From the NCBI RefSeq assembly GCF_014641715.1, contig NZ_BMIG01000014.1, positions 57,384-121,383 on the forward strand: a stretch of 64,000 nt of DNA. The letters run 5' to 3'. Both the position numbers and the translations under genes were made by a program. Below the pieces are notes generated by a model, which saw only the letters and a list, made by a program, of their open reading frames with translations, searched no databases and was not told the DNA's origin. Below, piece by piece: positions 8,270-17,782 of the stretch. Source of the stretch: Polaromonas eurypsychrophila. GTDB lineage: Bacteria; Pseudomonadota; Gammaproteobacteria; Burkholderiales; Burkholderiaceae_C. The stretch's first letter is position 1. Every line of letters begins with the position of its first letter.

Positions 8270-9320
8270 AGCCCGCCCGCAGCCCTCAAAACTCTGGAGT
8301 TTCGGCTCGCCGCTGCTGGCGCTGCTGATCACGGTGCTGGTAGGCGTGATCCTGTTCATGGCGCTCGGCAAAGACCCGGTGCGCGGCCTGCAGATATTCT
8401 TCTGGGAGCCGATCAAGTCGCCGTATGCGCTGGGCGAGCTGATGGTCAAGGCCACACCACTGCTGATCATTGCGCTGGGTCTGGCCGTGTGTTTTCGCTC
8501 CAACGTCTGGAACATAGGCGCCGAGGGCCAGTTTGTCATTGGCGCCGTGGCCGCCGGCGGCGTCGCGCTGCTGGCTGACAAGGCGACAGGCCCGTGGATT
8601 GTGCCGGCCATCATTGCAGCCGGTGTGCTGGGCGGCATGGCCTGGGCCGGCATCACCGCGCTCCTGCGCGACCGCTTCAATGCCAATGAAATCCTGGTCA
8701 GCCTGATGCTGGTCTATGTGGCCGACATGGTGCTGAGTTATCTGGTGTTCGGCCCGTGGAAGGACCCGCAGGGCTACAACTTTCCGCAGACCAAAACCTT
8801 TGAGACGGTCACGCAGATCCCGCGCCTGATGAGTGGTTCGCGTGTCAGCATCGGCGTGCTGATCGCCCTGGCTGGTGCAGCGGCCCTGTGGATTTTTCTG
8901 TTTCGCACCTACGCCGGGTTTGCCCAGCAGGTCGGTGGCCTGGCCCCCAGCGCCGCGCGGTATGCGGGCTTTTCATCGCGCAAGGCCCTGTGGGTCGCGC
9001 TCTTGAGTTCGGGTGGCGCGGCCGGACTGGCCGGTGCGCTGGAGGTGGCGGGGCCGATTGGCCAGCTCACGCCTTATGTGCCGGCCGGTTACGGTTTTGC
9101 CGCCATCATCGTGGCCTTTGTCGGTCGCCTGCATCCGGCGGGCATGGTGTTCTCGGCCATCCTGATGAGCATGTTTTACATCGGCGGGGAACTCGCGCAA
9201 TCGCGGCTGGGCCTGCCCAAGTCGCTGACTGGTGTGTTTCAGGGCCTGCTGCTGTTCAGCCTGCTGGCCTGCGACACCCTGATCGCCTACAGGATCACTT
9301 TCCGCAAGGGAGCACGCTGA
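8256..9320 (+). CDS. ABC importer permease, NupP-like (BPD_transp_2 family)
   Basis: This 354-residue inner-membrane protein has about eight hydrophobic segments. The family stretch 'CFRSNVWNIGAEGQFVIGAV' around residues 80-100 is the typical contact region of sugar/nucleoside permeases. A conserved periplasm-facing segment 'AGYGFAAIIVAFVGRLHPAG' is near residue 275. It starts inside the end of the ATPase gene, and its TGA overlaps the ATG of the second permease, so the three genes are probably translationally coupled. Confidence 0.9.
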   Translation: MIKLEARPQPSKLWSFGSPLLALLITVLVGVILFMALGKDPVRGLQIFFWEPIKSPYALGELMVKATPLLIIALGLAVCFRSNVWNIGAEGQFVIGAVAAGGVALLADKATGPWIVPAIIAAGVLGGMAWAGITALLRDRFNANEILVSLMLVYVADMVLSYLVFGPWKDPQGYNFPQTKTFETVTQIPRLMSGSRVSIGVLIALAGAAALWIFLFRTYAGFAQQVGGLAPSAARYAGFSSRKALWVALLSSGGAAGLAGALEVAGPIGQLTPYVPAGYGFAAIIVAFVGRLHPAGMVFSAILMSMFYIGGELAQSRLGLPKSLTGVFQGLLLFSLLACDTLIAYRITFRKGAR

Positions 9321-10240
9321 TGGACGCCACTGCATTGCTGCTGGCCGCGACACTGAGCGCGGGCACCGTGCTGGCGATCGCCGCGCTGGGCCTGCTGATC
9401 AACGAAAAAGCCGGCATCGTTAACCTGGGTGCCGAAGGCATGATGCTGTGCGCCGCGATTGCCGGCTTCGCCGCCGTGGTGCACACCGGCAACAGCTGGC
9501 TCGGCTTTGCCGCCGGCATGGCCGCCGGTGCCTTGCTGGCCGCAGTCTTCGGTGTGCTGGTGATCTGGCTCAACACCAACCAGTATGCGACCGGGCTGGC
9601 GCTGAGCCTGTTCGGCGCGGGATTTTCTGCCTTTGTCGGCATCAGCTACGTCCAGGAAAAGCTGCCCGAGCAGGCGCGGCATGTGATTCCCTGGCTCGGT
9701 GACCTGCCTTTTATCGGACCGGCGCTGTTCCGCCAGCATCCCATGGTCTACATCGCCATGGCGCTGACGGTTGGCCTGATCTGGTTTTTGTACCGCACGC
9801 GCGCCGGCCTGGTGCTGCGTTCTGTCGGTGAAAGCCCGGAGTCGGCCCATGCGCTCGGGTACCCGGTGCGGCGCATCCGGCTGATGGCTGTGGTCGCCGG
9901 CGGAGCCCTGTGCGGCCTGGCTGGCGCCTATGTGTCCGTGGTGTACACGCCCTTGTGGGTAGAAGGCATGATCGCCGGCAAGGGCTGGATTGCGCTGGCA
10001 CTGACCACCTTTGCCACCTGGCGCCCGGCACGGGTGTTGTTTGGTGCTTACCTGTTTGGCGGAGTGACCATGTTGCAGTTCCATTTGCAGGGCATGGGGG
10101 TGGATATGCCACCCCAGTTCCTGACGATGTTGCCCTACCTGGCCACCATCGTGGTGCTGGTGCTGATTTCGCGCAACCCGCGCTGGATCAGGCTGAACAT
10201 GCCGACTTCAATTGGAAAACCTTTCTACCCCGGTTCATAA
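9320..10240 (+). CDS. ABC importer permease, NupQ-like (BPD_transp_2 family)
   Basis: This 306-residue inner-membrane permease is the partner of the preceding one. The start is set by the TGATG overlap at 9318-9322. The family motif 'NEKAGIVNLGAEGMMLCAA' lies near residues 29-47, and the hydrophobic segments run through the protein. The stop codon sits inside a hairpin followed by seven T residues, so the permease message may often end before the binding-protein gene. Confidence 0.9.
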   Translation: MDATALLLAATLSAGTVLAIAALGLLINEKAGIVNLGAEGMMLCAAIAGFAAVVHTGNSWLGFAAGMAAGALLAAVFGVLVIWLNTNQYATGLALSLFGAGFSAFVGISYVQEKLPEQARHVIPWLGDLPFIGPALFRQHPMVYIAMALTVGLIWFLYRTRAGLVLRSVGESPESAHALGYPVRRIRLMAVVAGGALCGLAGAYVSVVYTPLWVEGMIAGKGWIALALTTFATWRPARVLFGAYLFGGVTMLQFHLQGMGVDMPPQFLTMLPYLATIVVLVLISRNPRWIRLNMPTSIGKPFYPGS

Positions 10241-10251
10241 TCGGGTTTTTT
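10228..10251 (+). terminator. Intrinsic terminator or attenuator between permease and binding protein
   Basis: CCCGgTT (10228-10234), loop CAT, then AAtCGGG (10238-10245), followed by seven T residues. The stem includes the permease stop codon. The binding-protein gene begins 24 nt later with its own strong ribosome-binding site, so this may tune the ratio of membrane parts to binding protein. Confidence 0.55.
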
Positions 10252-10274
10252 TAACCGTCGCTACAGGAGACGAC

Positions 10275-11447
10275 ATGACTGACTTGCAAAAACGTTCATT
10301 GCTCAAGCTGGCAGCACTTTCGGCAGTAGCTTCGGCTGCGCTGATCGGCTGCGGCAAAAAGGAAGAGCCCAAACCTGCGCCGGCACCCGCACCGGTGGCC
10401 GCTGCGCCGGTCCCGGCCAAGCCCGCACCTTTGAAAATTGCGTTTGCCTATGTCGGCCCTGTCGGTGACGGCGGCTGGACATTTGCGCATGACAACGGTC
10501 GCAAGGCGATTGAAAAAGAATTTGGCGACAAGGTCGTCACCAGTTTTGTCGAAAAAGTACCCGAGTCGGCTGATGCCGAACGTGTGATCCGCGACATGGC
10601 CGGCCAGGGCAACAAGCTGATTTTCGGCACCACCTTCGGCTACATGGAACCCATGCTCAAAGTGGCCCCCGACTTCAAGGATGTGAAGTTTGAACACGCC
10701 ACCGGCTACAAAACCGCCGACAACATGCGCACCTATGACAGCCGCACTTACGAAGGCGCCTACATGGCGGGCGTTATTGCCGGCAAGATGAGCAAGACTG
10801 GCACGCTGGGCGTGGTGGGTTCCATCCCGATTCCCGAAGTGGTGCGCAACATCAACAGCTTCACGATGGGTGCCCAGTCGGTCAACCCCAAGATCAAGAC
10901 CAAGGTGGTCTGGGTCAATGAGTGGTTCAGCCCGCCCAAGGAAACCGAAGCCGCCACCGCCCTGATCAATGGCGGTGCCGACGTGTTGTTCCAGAATACC
11001 GATTCGTCGGCTGTGCTGCAGGTCGCCGAGAAGATGAACAAGCGCGCCTTCGGCTGGGATTCCGACATGACCGCGTACGGCCCCAAGGCCCACCTCGGTT
11101 CGGCCATCATCAACTGGGCGCCGTATTACGTCAAAGCCACCCGCGATGCGCTGGAGGGCAAATGGACCACCGGCCAGGTCTGGTGGGGCGTGAAAGAAGG
11201 CGCGATCGACATGGTGTCGGTCGCCGCCGATGTGCCGGATGACACCAAAAAGCGTATTGAGGAGATCAAGGCTGGGCTGAAAGACGGATCGTTCTCGATC
11301 TGGAAGGGCCCGATCATGGGTCAGGACGGCAAGCCGATCAAGGACAAGGATGGCAACGAGTGGACCGGCTCTGACGCGCAGCTGGGCGGTCTCAACGTCT
11401 ACGTCAAGGGCGTGGAAGGCAAAGTGCCGGGTGGCGAGAAAAAGTAA
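10275..11447 (+). CDS. BMP-family ABC transporter substrate-binding lipoprotein (nucleoside-type)
   Basis: The 390-residue protein is a periplasmic binding lipoprotein of the BmpA/Med/TmpC family. CAGGAGA at 10264-10270 is well placed for the ATG at 10275. A signal sequence ends in the lipobox 'ALIGC' near residue 26, followed by a Pro/Ala-rich linker and the BMP domain beginning 'LKIAFAYVGPVGDGGW'. Its place after the ATPase and two permeases makes it the receptor of that importer. A second BMP protein is encoded at 14245, about 2.8 kb away. Confidence 0.9.
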   Translation: MTDLQKRSLLKLAALSAVASAALIGCGKKEEPKPAPAPAPVAAAPVPAKPAPLKIAFAYVGPVGDGGWTFAHDNGRKAIEKEFGDKVVTSFVEKVPESADAERVIRDMAGQGNKLIFGTTFGYMEPMLKVAPDFKDVKFEHATGYKTADNMRTYDSRTYEGAYMAGVIAGKMSKTGTLGVVGSIPIPEVVRNINSFTMGAQSVNPKIKTKVVWVNEWFSPPKETEAATALINGGADVLFQNTDSSAVLQVAEKMNKRAFGWDSDMTAYGPKAHLGSAIINWAPYYVKATRDALEGKWTTGQVWWGVKEGAIDMVSVAADVPDDTKKRIEEIKAGLKDGSFSIWKGPIMGQDGKPIKDKDGNEWTGSDAQLGGLNVYVKGVEGKVPGGEKK

Positions 11448-11465
11448 GCAGCCAGCAGCCAGACA

Positions 11466-11491
11466 GGGTCGCCCTTGGGCGGCCCTTTTTT
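11466..11491 (+). terminator. Rho-independent terminator after the binding-protein gene
   Basis: GGGTCGCC, loop CTTG, GGCGGCCC, then six T residues. The 8-bp GC-rich stem has one G-U pair. Confidence 0.8.
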
Positions 11492-11496
11492 CTTGA

Positions 11497-12561
<1,065 letters not shown>

Positions 12562-12579
12562 AAAACCGTTGGCGCCGAC

Positions 12580-13383
12580 TCAGGGCTTGGCGTCTTTGTT
12601 GACCCAGGGGTCGCTGGAGCCGGTTTGCGGTTTGGACAACCCGATCACGGTCCTGACCGCTTCCATCAGCGCATCGGCCTCAAAAGGCTTGGTGATGTAG
12701 CCGTCGGCGCCCCCGGCCAGGCCCTTGATCACGGCTTCGCGCGTGGCTTTTCCGGTCAGCATGATGACGGGCACATTTTTCAGCGCCGGGTGCTGGCGCA
12801 AGCGCAGCAAAATGTCAAAACCGTCAGCGTCCGGCAGCACCACGTCGAGCAAAATCAGGTCGGGAACCGGCTGCTTGCGGAACTCGGCGATCACTTCCGC
12901 GCGGTTGCTTGCCAGGCGGACATGAAAACCCTCGAAGGCCAGATAGCTCTGGATGAATTTGGCCAGCATGGGTTCGTCATCCACCACAATCGCCGAGAGC
13001 ACCTCGCCTGGAGCCAAAGTGCGTGTGGGACCGCGCTGGCGTGCGATGCTGACGTAGTAACCGGTTTTTTTGAGCGAAGCGGCCCCCGCATCGGCCTCGT
13101 TTTCGGCCTGGTTCAAGGCCATCCTGTTGAGCTGAGTCTGGAACTGCGCGGTAAAAGGGTCGACCTCTGCCGGTGCGAGCATGCCCCGGGTCAGCAGGCG
13201 CTGGCACGCCGAAGTGAACGCCTCATGTGAGACCGCCGGCATGCCCGCTTCGATTTGCGCGAGCGTCAAAACGCCGTCTATCCGCACCAGCAATTCAATC
13301 TCGTCGGGCGCCAGGGTGGTCGCGTTGCCGTGCAGTTCCTGACGGCCCGCAGGAGTCAGTGCGTAAATACTGCTGTTTTGCAT
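12580..13383 (-). CDS. Response regulator with an N-terminal helical domain and C-terminal receiver
   Basis: The 267-residue protein carries a receiver at about 130-250: acidic pair in 'AIVVDDEPML', phospho-acceptor Asp in 'DLILLDVVLPDADGF', Thr in 'VIMLTGKA' and Lys in 'GYITKPFE'. The first 80 residues ('ALTPAGRQEL', 'LTLAQIEAGMPAVSHEAF') look like a winged-helix-like fold known from phosphate-starvation or PilZ-associated regulators, but I cannot name it. There is no C-terminal DNA-binding domain. It converges on the adenine deaminase gene with an 18-nt gap. The partner kinase is unknown. Confidence 0.8.
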   Translation of the reverse strand: MQNSSIYALTPAGRQELHGNATTLAPDEIELLVRIDGVLTLAQIEAGMPAVSHEAFTSACQRLLTRGMLAPAEVDPFTAQFQTQLNRMALNQAENEADAGAASLKKTGYYVSIARQRGPTRTLAPGEVLSAIVVDDEPMLAKFIQSYLAFEGFHVRLASNRAEVIAEFRKQPVPDLILLDVVLPDADGFDILLRLRQHPALKNVPVIMLTGKATREAVIKGLAGGADGYITKPFEADALMEAVRTVIGLSKPQTGSSDPWVNKDAKP

Positions 13384-13508
13384 TGTCTCGGCTCTCCTGG
13401 AGGATGGCTGGGTAGCTGACGTCTATCGTCGTTGAAGCGGAGGTGCATATCGGGGCTGTTACGACTTGCAACATCCGACTATGATAATCCGCATTCATCG
13501 CCAAACTT

Positions 13509-13904
13509 ATGAAACGCCTGATTTTGCCCCTTGTCCTGATCTGCTTGAGTGCGACTGCCTCGGCCCAGTGGACGCCAGTGATTGTCGATGAAATGGTCAT
13601 TACCTATATTGACCGCAATACCTTGCGGGGCCCCCGCGACAAAAGCGGCCTGGTCCGAATGTGGTGGCTGATGGACTACCAACTGGTGCAGATCGCCGAT
13701 GAAAGAGGCTACTTCTCCCGGCTTCATCACAGCGAATTCGACTGCAAGGGCCAGCGTATGCGTTTGCTCTCGGTGGCGCTTTTGTCTGAGCACATGGGCC
13801 TTGGTGAGGTCGTTTTCGAAGACCCGGTGCCGCGCAAATGGACGCCGGTGCAGGACCAATCGTTTCAGGACGCGCTCCGGGATATTGCCTGTATTAACTA
13901 TTAG
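13509..13904 (+). CDS. Secreted protein with surface-adhesin E-like domain
   Basis: A 131-residue exported protein of unknown role. A cleavable signal peptide ends at about 'ATASA-QW' (residue 19). The mature part 'MWWLMDYQ', 'SRLHHSEFDCKGQRMRLLS' and a second Cys in the C-terminal 'DIACINY' suggest one disulfide. The pattern resembles the Adhesin_E (surface-adhesin protein E) domain often found as small orphan genes in beta-proteobacteria. It is divergent from the response regulator gene. Confidence 0.7.
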   Translation: MKRLILPLVLICLSATASAQWTPVIVDEMVITYIDRNTLRGPRDKSGLVRMWWLMDYQLVQIADERGYFSRLHHSEFDCKGQRMRLLSVALLSEHMGLGEVVFEDPVPRKWTPVQDQSFQDALRDIACINY

Positions 13905-14005
13905 CCCCCACGCTCGGCACTTCGTGTCCTAGCTGCCCCCCGAGGGGGCGCTGCGCCTGCGGACCGGCAGAGCCGGATCCGCGGCCCCTGCTTGAAAAGA
14001 GATGC
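13905..14005 (+). repeat. Dispersed palindromic repeat, copy 1
   Basis: It runs from GCCCCCACGCT through CCCCCCGAGGGGGC to CTGCGGACCGGCAGAGCCGG and CGGCCCCTGCTTGA, and begins directly at the stop codon of the preceding gene. It is the same family as the copy inside xdhA. A separate common repeat, CTGAGCTTGTCGAAGGAT, follows at 14038-14055. Confidence 0.75.
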
Positions 14006-14062
14006 CTTTCGGGGGTGCTTGTTGTTATCCGTTCGTCCTGAGCTTGTCGAAGGATGCCCCCC

Positions 14063-14115
14063 GAGGGGGCGCTGCGCCTGCGGACTGGCAGAGCCAGATC
14101 CGCGGCCCCTGCTTG
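14063..14115 (+). repeat. Dispersed palindromic repeat, partial copy 2
   Basis: It repeats the palindrome and CTGCGGACTGGCAGAGCCAG part of copy 1 but lacks the left end. The rest of the 340-bp gap up to 14245 holds only an AGAGGA ribosome-binding site at the next gene; no clear promoter was seen. Confidence 0.7.
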
Positions 14116-14244
14116 ACTGAAGAATACTGTGGGGTTCCCGCGCTGCCTGGTTCGAATGGCTTGAGCGGCTAAAATGGCGCGCCATTTGCGTGCTGTCCCG
14201 GCGCGCTGGTGTTTTATTTTTTCGGGGCCATGTAGAGGACTACC

Positions 14245-15327
14245 ATGTATAAAAACCTCGTTGCCGCGCTCGCGGCCGCCTGTTTTATTTCACCCGTTTT
14301 TTCCCAAGTTGCGGCGCCTGCGAAAACGCCGCTAAAGATCGGTTTTGTTTATGTCGCGCCGATCACCGATGCCGGATGGGTGCGCCAGCATGAAGAGGGC
14401 CGCAAGGCCGTCGAGACGGCGCTGAGCGGCAAGGTCGCGACCACTTATGTCGAAAATGTGGCGGAAGGCGCGGATGCCGAACGGGTGATCCGCGACCTGG
14501 CCCAGCAGGGCCACAAGTTGATTTTCACGCCCAGCTTCGGCTACATGGAGCCGACGCTGAAAGTCGCCAAGGACTTTCCGGATGTGAAGTTCGAGTCCAT
14601 CACCGGCTACAAGACCGCCGCCAATGTGGCCATCGCCAATGCACGTTATTACGAAGGCCGCTACCTGGCCGGCATTGCCGCGGGGCGGCTAGCGTCCAGC
14701 GCCGGGTATGTCGCGGGGTTCGCCATTCCCGAGGTGATCCAGGGCATCAACGCCTTCACGCTGGGCATGCGTTCGGTCAATCCGGCGGCCGAGGTCAAGG
14801 TGGTCTGGCTGGGCGCCTGGTTCGACCCGCCGCGCGAGCGCGAAGCGGCGATGACCCTGTTCAACCAGGGCGTGGAGTTGATCGCCTTTCACACCGGTTC
14901 CACCGCCGTGATGGCTGCGGCGCAGGAGCGCGGCAAACTCGCGATGGCCTACCACTCCGACATGCGCAAGGTCGCGCCTGACGCCCAGGTACTGGCCGTC
15001 ACCCACCAGTGGGGCGATTACTACACCCGGCGCGCGCAAGCGGTGCTGGACGGCAGCTGGAAAAGCGCAGCGCTCTGGGGCGGTGTGAAGGAGGGCATGA
15101 TCCGCGTCGACAGTTTCGGCCCCAAAGTGCCGAAGAAGGTTGCCGACGAGGTGCTGGCGCGTCAGAAAGACATTGCCGCCGGCAGGCTGCATCCGTTCCG
15201 GGCGCGCACGGCACTGCTGGACAACGAGGGCCGCGAAGTGCTGGCTGCCGGCAAGACGCTGTCGGATGCGCAAATTCTGGACATGAATTTCCTGGTACAG
15301 GGTGTACTGGGAAAGCTCGCCAAATAA
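14245..15327 (+). CDS. BMP-family ABC transporter substrate-binding protein (second)
   Basis: The 360-residue periplasmic binding protein of the BmpA family has a cleavable signal peptide (through 'SPVFSQVAAPA') and no lipobox cysteine. The domain 'LKIGFVYVAPITDAGWVRQHEEGRKAVE' and 'VTQGINAFTLGMRSVNP'-like 'VIQGINAFTLGMRSVNPAAE' closely parallel the lipoprotein at 10275. It has no own ATPase or permeases, so it may share the importer at 6698-10240. It is followed after 14 nt by queE and queD, and then guaD, which suggests a purine or 7-deazapurine ligand; that is inference. Confidence 0.87.
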   Translation: MYKNLVAALAAACFISPVFSQVAAPAKTPLKIGFVYVAPITDAGWVRQHEEGRKAVETALSGKVATTYVENVAEGADAERVIRDLAQQGHKLIFTPSFGYMEPTLKVAKDFPDVKFESITGYKTAANVAIANARYYEGRYLAGIAAGRLASSAGYVAGFAIPEVIQGINAFTLGMRSVNPAAEVKVVWLGAWFDPPREREAAMTLFNQGVELIAFHTGSTAVMAAAQERGKLAMAYHSDMRKVAPDAQVLAVTHQWGDYYTRRAQAVLDGSWKSAALWGGVKEGMIRVDSFGPKVPKKVADEVLARQKDIAAGRLHPFRARTALLDNEGREVLAAGKTLSDAQILDMNFLVQGVLGKLAK

Positions 15328-15341
15328 GTCGGCTACGCGTC

Positions 15342-15974
15342 ATGAGCTACCAGGTCAAGGAGATTTTCTATACGCTGCAGGGGGAGGGAGCCAACGCGGG
15401 TCGGCCAGCGGTTTTCTGTCGCTTTGCCGGTTGCAACCTGTGGTCGGGGCGTGAGCAGGACCGCAACATGGCCGTTTGCAGGTTTTGCGACACGGACTTT
15501 GTCGGCACGAACGGAACCTTGGGCGGCAAGTTCGCCAGCGCTGATGAACTTGCGCGCCGAATCGACGCCTTGTGGCCGGCAGGCGCCGGACATCGCTTCG
15601 TGGTGATGACCGGTGGTGAGCCCCTGCTTCAGCTGGATGCCACTTTGATCGAGGCTTTGCATGCGCGAGATTTTGCCATCGCGGTGGAAACCAATGGAAC
15701 CCTCGCGGCGCCGGACGGTATCGACTGGCTTTGCGTCAGCCCCAAGGCCGGCGCACCCTGGGTGCAGCGTGAGGGCCAGGAACTCAAGGTTGTGTGGCCG
15801 CAGCCGCAACTGGCGCTTGACGAACTGGAAGCAGCAAGTTTTACCCATCGCTATCTGCAGCCCATGGACAACCCCGAGCGGCAGCGCAACACCGAAGCCT
15901 GCATTCAGCTGTGTCTGGAGCGACCGGCCTGGCGGCTCAGCCTGCAAACCCATAAGATCACCGGCATACGTTAA
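15342..15974 (+). CDS. queE: 7-carboxy-7-deazaguanine synthase QueE
   Basis: QueE is a radical-SAM enzyme that rearranges 6-carboxy-tetrahydropterin to 7-carboxy-7-deazaguanine in queuosine synthesis. The 210-residue protein has the unusual cluster motif of the Burkholderia type, Cys-x14-Cys-x2-Cys ('GCNLWSGREQDRNMAVCRFC'), and 'MTGGEPLLQLD'. The ATG at 15342 sits 14 nt after the BMP gene; a longer in-frame reading upstream is only an overlap of that gene. queD overlaps by one base. Confidence 0.92.
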   Translation: MSYQVKEIFYTLQGEGANAGRPAVFCRFAGCNLWSGREQDRNMAVCRFCDTDFVGTNGTLGGKFASADELARRIDALWPAGAGHRFVVMTGGEPLLQLDATLIEALHARDFAIAVETNGTLAAPDGIDWLCVSPKAGAPWVQREGQELKVVWPQPQLALDELEAASFTHRYLQPMDNPERQRNTEACIQLCLERPAWRLSLQTHKITGIR

Positions 15975-16336
15975 TGAACTACACCATCAGCCAGAAATTT
16001 TTCTTTGACGCGGCGCACACGCTCAAACGCGAGATGGAGGCCGACAGCAGCCGCCGCGTGCACGGCCACACCTACAACGCGGAAGTGTTTCTGAGCGGAC
16101 GGCCTGAGCCGCAGACCGGCATGGTGCTGGACCTGGGACGGGTGCGGCGCGAGGTCGAGCTGCTGCGCCGGGAGCTGGACCACCATTTGCTCGACGACGT
16201 TGCCGGCCTGGGCCTGCCCACGCTGGAAAATCTGTGCCGCTTCATTCTTGAAAATCTGCAGCCGCGTCTGCCCGCCCTGAGTGCCGTGCGTGTCTGGCGC
16301 GAGTCGGTGGGAGACAGTTGTACGCTGAGCTTATAG
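15974..16336 (+). CDS. queD: QueD/6-pyruvoyl-tetrahydropterin synthase family protein
   Basis: This 120-residue zinc enzyme should form 6-carboxy-5,6,7,8-tetrahydropterin for QueE. The zinc histidines are present in 'FDAAHTL' and 'RVHGHTYNAEV', and 'LDLGRVRREV', 'LDHHLLDDV' and 'PTLENLCRFI' fit the family. The cysteine that normally precedes the HGH motif by a few residues in QueD is absent; the stretch is 'EADSSRRVHGH'. Genetic coupling to queE supports the QueD role all the same. A PTPS-like side reaction or a different nucleophile is possible. Confidence 0.8.
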   Translation: MNYTISQKFFFDAAHTLKREMEADSSRRVHGHTYNAEVFLSGRPEPQTGMVLDLGRVRREVELLRRELDHHLLDDVAGLGLPTLENLCRFILENLQPRLPALSAVRVWRESVGDSCTLSL

Positions 16337-16391
16337 TGCCTATAGGCTGGTGCTTATAAACGGGGTCGGCTGCTGCGGTAACCTTGCAAAC

Positions 16392-17681
16392 ATGAAAGCC
16401 TGGCGCGCCTCCCTCCTTTATTTTCCCGAGCCGGCGCAGGCTGTGCTGGAAACCGACGGCCTGCTGGTGGTCGGCCCTGACGCTTCCGGTCGCCAGGTGG
16501 TGCAGGCGGTGGGCAGCTACAGCGCGCTGGCGTCACGCTTTCCTGAACTGGACGTCACCCACCTGCCGGGCCGCATCATCGCCCCCGGTTTTGTGGACAT
16601 GCATATCCACTACCCGCAGCTTGACGTGATCGGCTCGCCGGCCGAAGGCCTGCTGCCCTGGCTGGAGAATTACACATTTCCGCATGAAAGCCGTTTTTCC
16701 GATGCTGCGCACAACAGCGAGGCAGCCACTTTTTTTGTGGACGAGCTGCTGCGCCACGGCGTGACGACGGCGCTGGCCTTTGCCACCTCACACCCCGCCT
16801 CGGTCAACGCGCTGCTTGGCGAAGCCCAGCGCCGCAGCCTGCGTTTGATTGCCGGCAAGGTGCTCCAGGACCAGAATTCGCCCGACGGCGTGCGCGACGA
16901 AACCGAACAAAGCCTGCGCGATACCGAGGCGTTGATCACGCGCTGGCACGGCGTGGACCGGCTCGGTTATGCGATCACGCCGCGTTTTGTGCCGAGTTGC
17001 AGCGAGGCGCAATTGCGCGGCGCCGGTGAACTGGCCGCGTGTTATGCCGATGTCTGGATCCAGTCGCATGTGGCCGAAAACAAGGACGAGGTCGCCTGGG
17101 TGCGGAAGCTGTATCCGCAAGCGCGCAGCTACCTGAGCGTGTATGAGCAGTTTGGCTTGCTGCGGCCGCGCGCCGTCTATGCGCATTGCATCCACATCGA
17201 CGACGAGGACAGGGCGCTGATGCGCGGCACCGGCACGGCCGCGGCCGTGAGTCCGACCAGCAACTTGTTTCTGGGCAGCGGATTTTTCGACTACCAGGCA
17301 GCGGACCGGACCGGTTTTCTGTACGGCTTGGCCAGCGATGTCGGCGGCGGCACCAGTTTCAGCCCTTTTCACACCATGCTGGCCGCTTATTACGTGGGTC
17401 GGGAAGGCCAGACCAAGCCCGGCTTGTCCTTGAGCCCGCAGCAACTGTGGTGGCAACACACCGGCGGCGCGGCACGCGCGCTGGGCCTTGAAGGAGTGGT
17501 CGGCAACCTGCTGCCTGGCTGTGAGGCCGATTTTGTGGTGCTCAACCCGCAGGCCACGCCGCTGCTGGCACGCAAGACCGCGCAGGCGGCCAGTCTGGAC
17601 GAGCTGCTGTTTGCGCTGATTGTGCTGGGCGACGACCGCGTGGTCGAGAACACCGTGATTTCGCAAGCAGGAACGACCTGA
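16392..17681 (+). CDS. guaD: Guanine deaminase
   Basis: The 429-residue cytoplasmic amidohydrolase converts guanine to xanthine, the XdhAB substrate. Zinc and active-site signatures are 'PGFVDMHIHYPQ' (His-x-His), the guanine deaminase stretch 'WLENYTFPHE', 'SHVAENKDEV', 'YAHCIHIDDED' and 'LASDVGGGTSFS'. The ATG at 16392 is preferred over an earlier in-frame ATG at 16350 because the homologous region starts with MKAWRASLLYFP. It lies 55 nt after queD and converges with amiE. Confidence 0.93.
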   Translation: MKAWRASLLYFPEPAQAVLETDGLLVVGPDASGRQVVQAVGSYSALASRFPELDVTHLPGRIIAPGFVDMHIHYPQLDVIGSPAEGLLPWLENYTFPHESRFSDAAHNSEAATFFVDELLRHGVTTALAFATSHPASVNALLGEAQRRSLRLIAGKVLQDQNSPDGVRDETEQSLRDTEALITRWHGVDRLGYAITPRFVPSCSEAQLRGAGELAACYADVWIQSHVAENKDEVAWVRKLYPQARSYLSVYEQFGLLRPRAVYAHCIHIDDEDRALMRGTGTAAAVSPTSNLFLGSGFFDYQAADRTGFLYGLASDVGGGTSFSPFHTMLAAYYVGREGQTKPGLSLSPQQLWWQHTGGAARALGLEGVVGNLLPGCEADFVVLNPQATPLLARKTAQAASLDELLFALIVLGDDRVVENTVISQAGTT

Positions 17682-17711
17682 CAGAGGTTGATCCGGTTTT
17701 TTTTAAGAAAA

Positions 17712-17765
17712 ATAGGCCTCCAGCCCATGTCAAATATGGGCTAAAAGCTATCAAAAAGAGAGCAT
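17712..17765. repeat. Short intergenic repeat, minus-oriented copy
   Basis: AGGCCTCCAGCCCAT, a 7-nt loop, ATGGGCTAAAAGCTATCAAAA. The AGCCCAT/ATGGGCT arms form a perfect hairpin between the convergent guaD and amiE genes and may end transcription from either side. Confidence 0.55.
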
Positions 17766-17782
17766 TTGAAGGCTCAGGGCGG

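Noticed and set aside
14116..14244. preQ1 or guanine riboswitch ahead of the BMP-queE-queD genes
   Set aside because: I looked for the preQ1-I stem plus A-rich tail and for purine-aptamer loops; no convincing match was seen.
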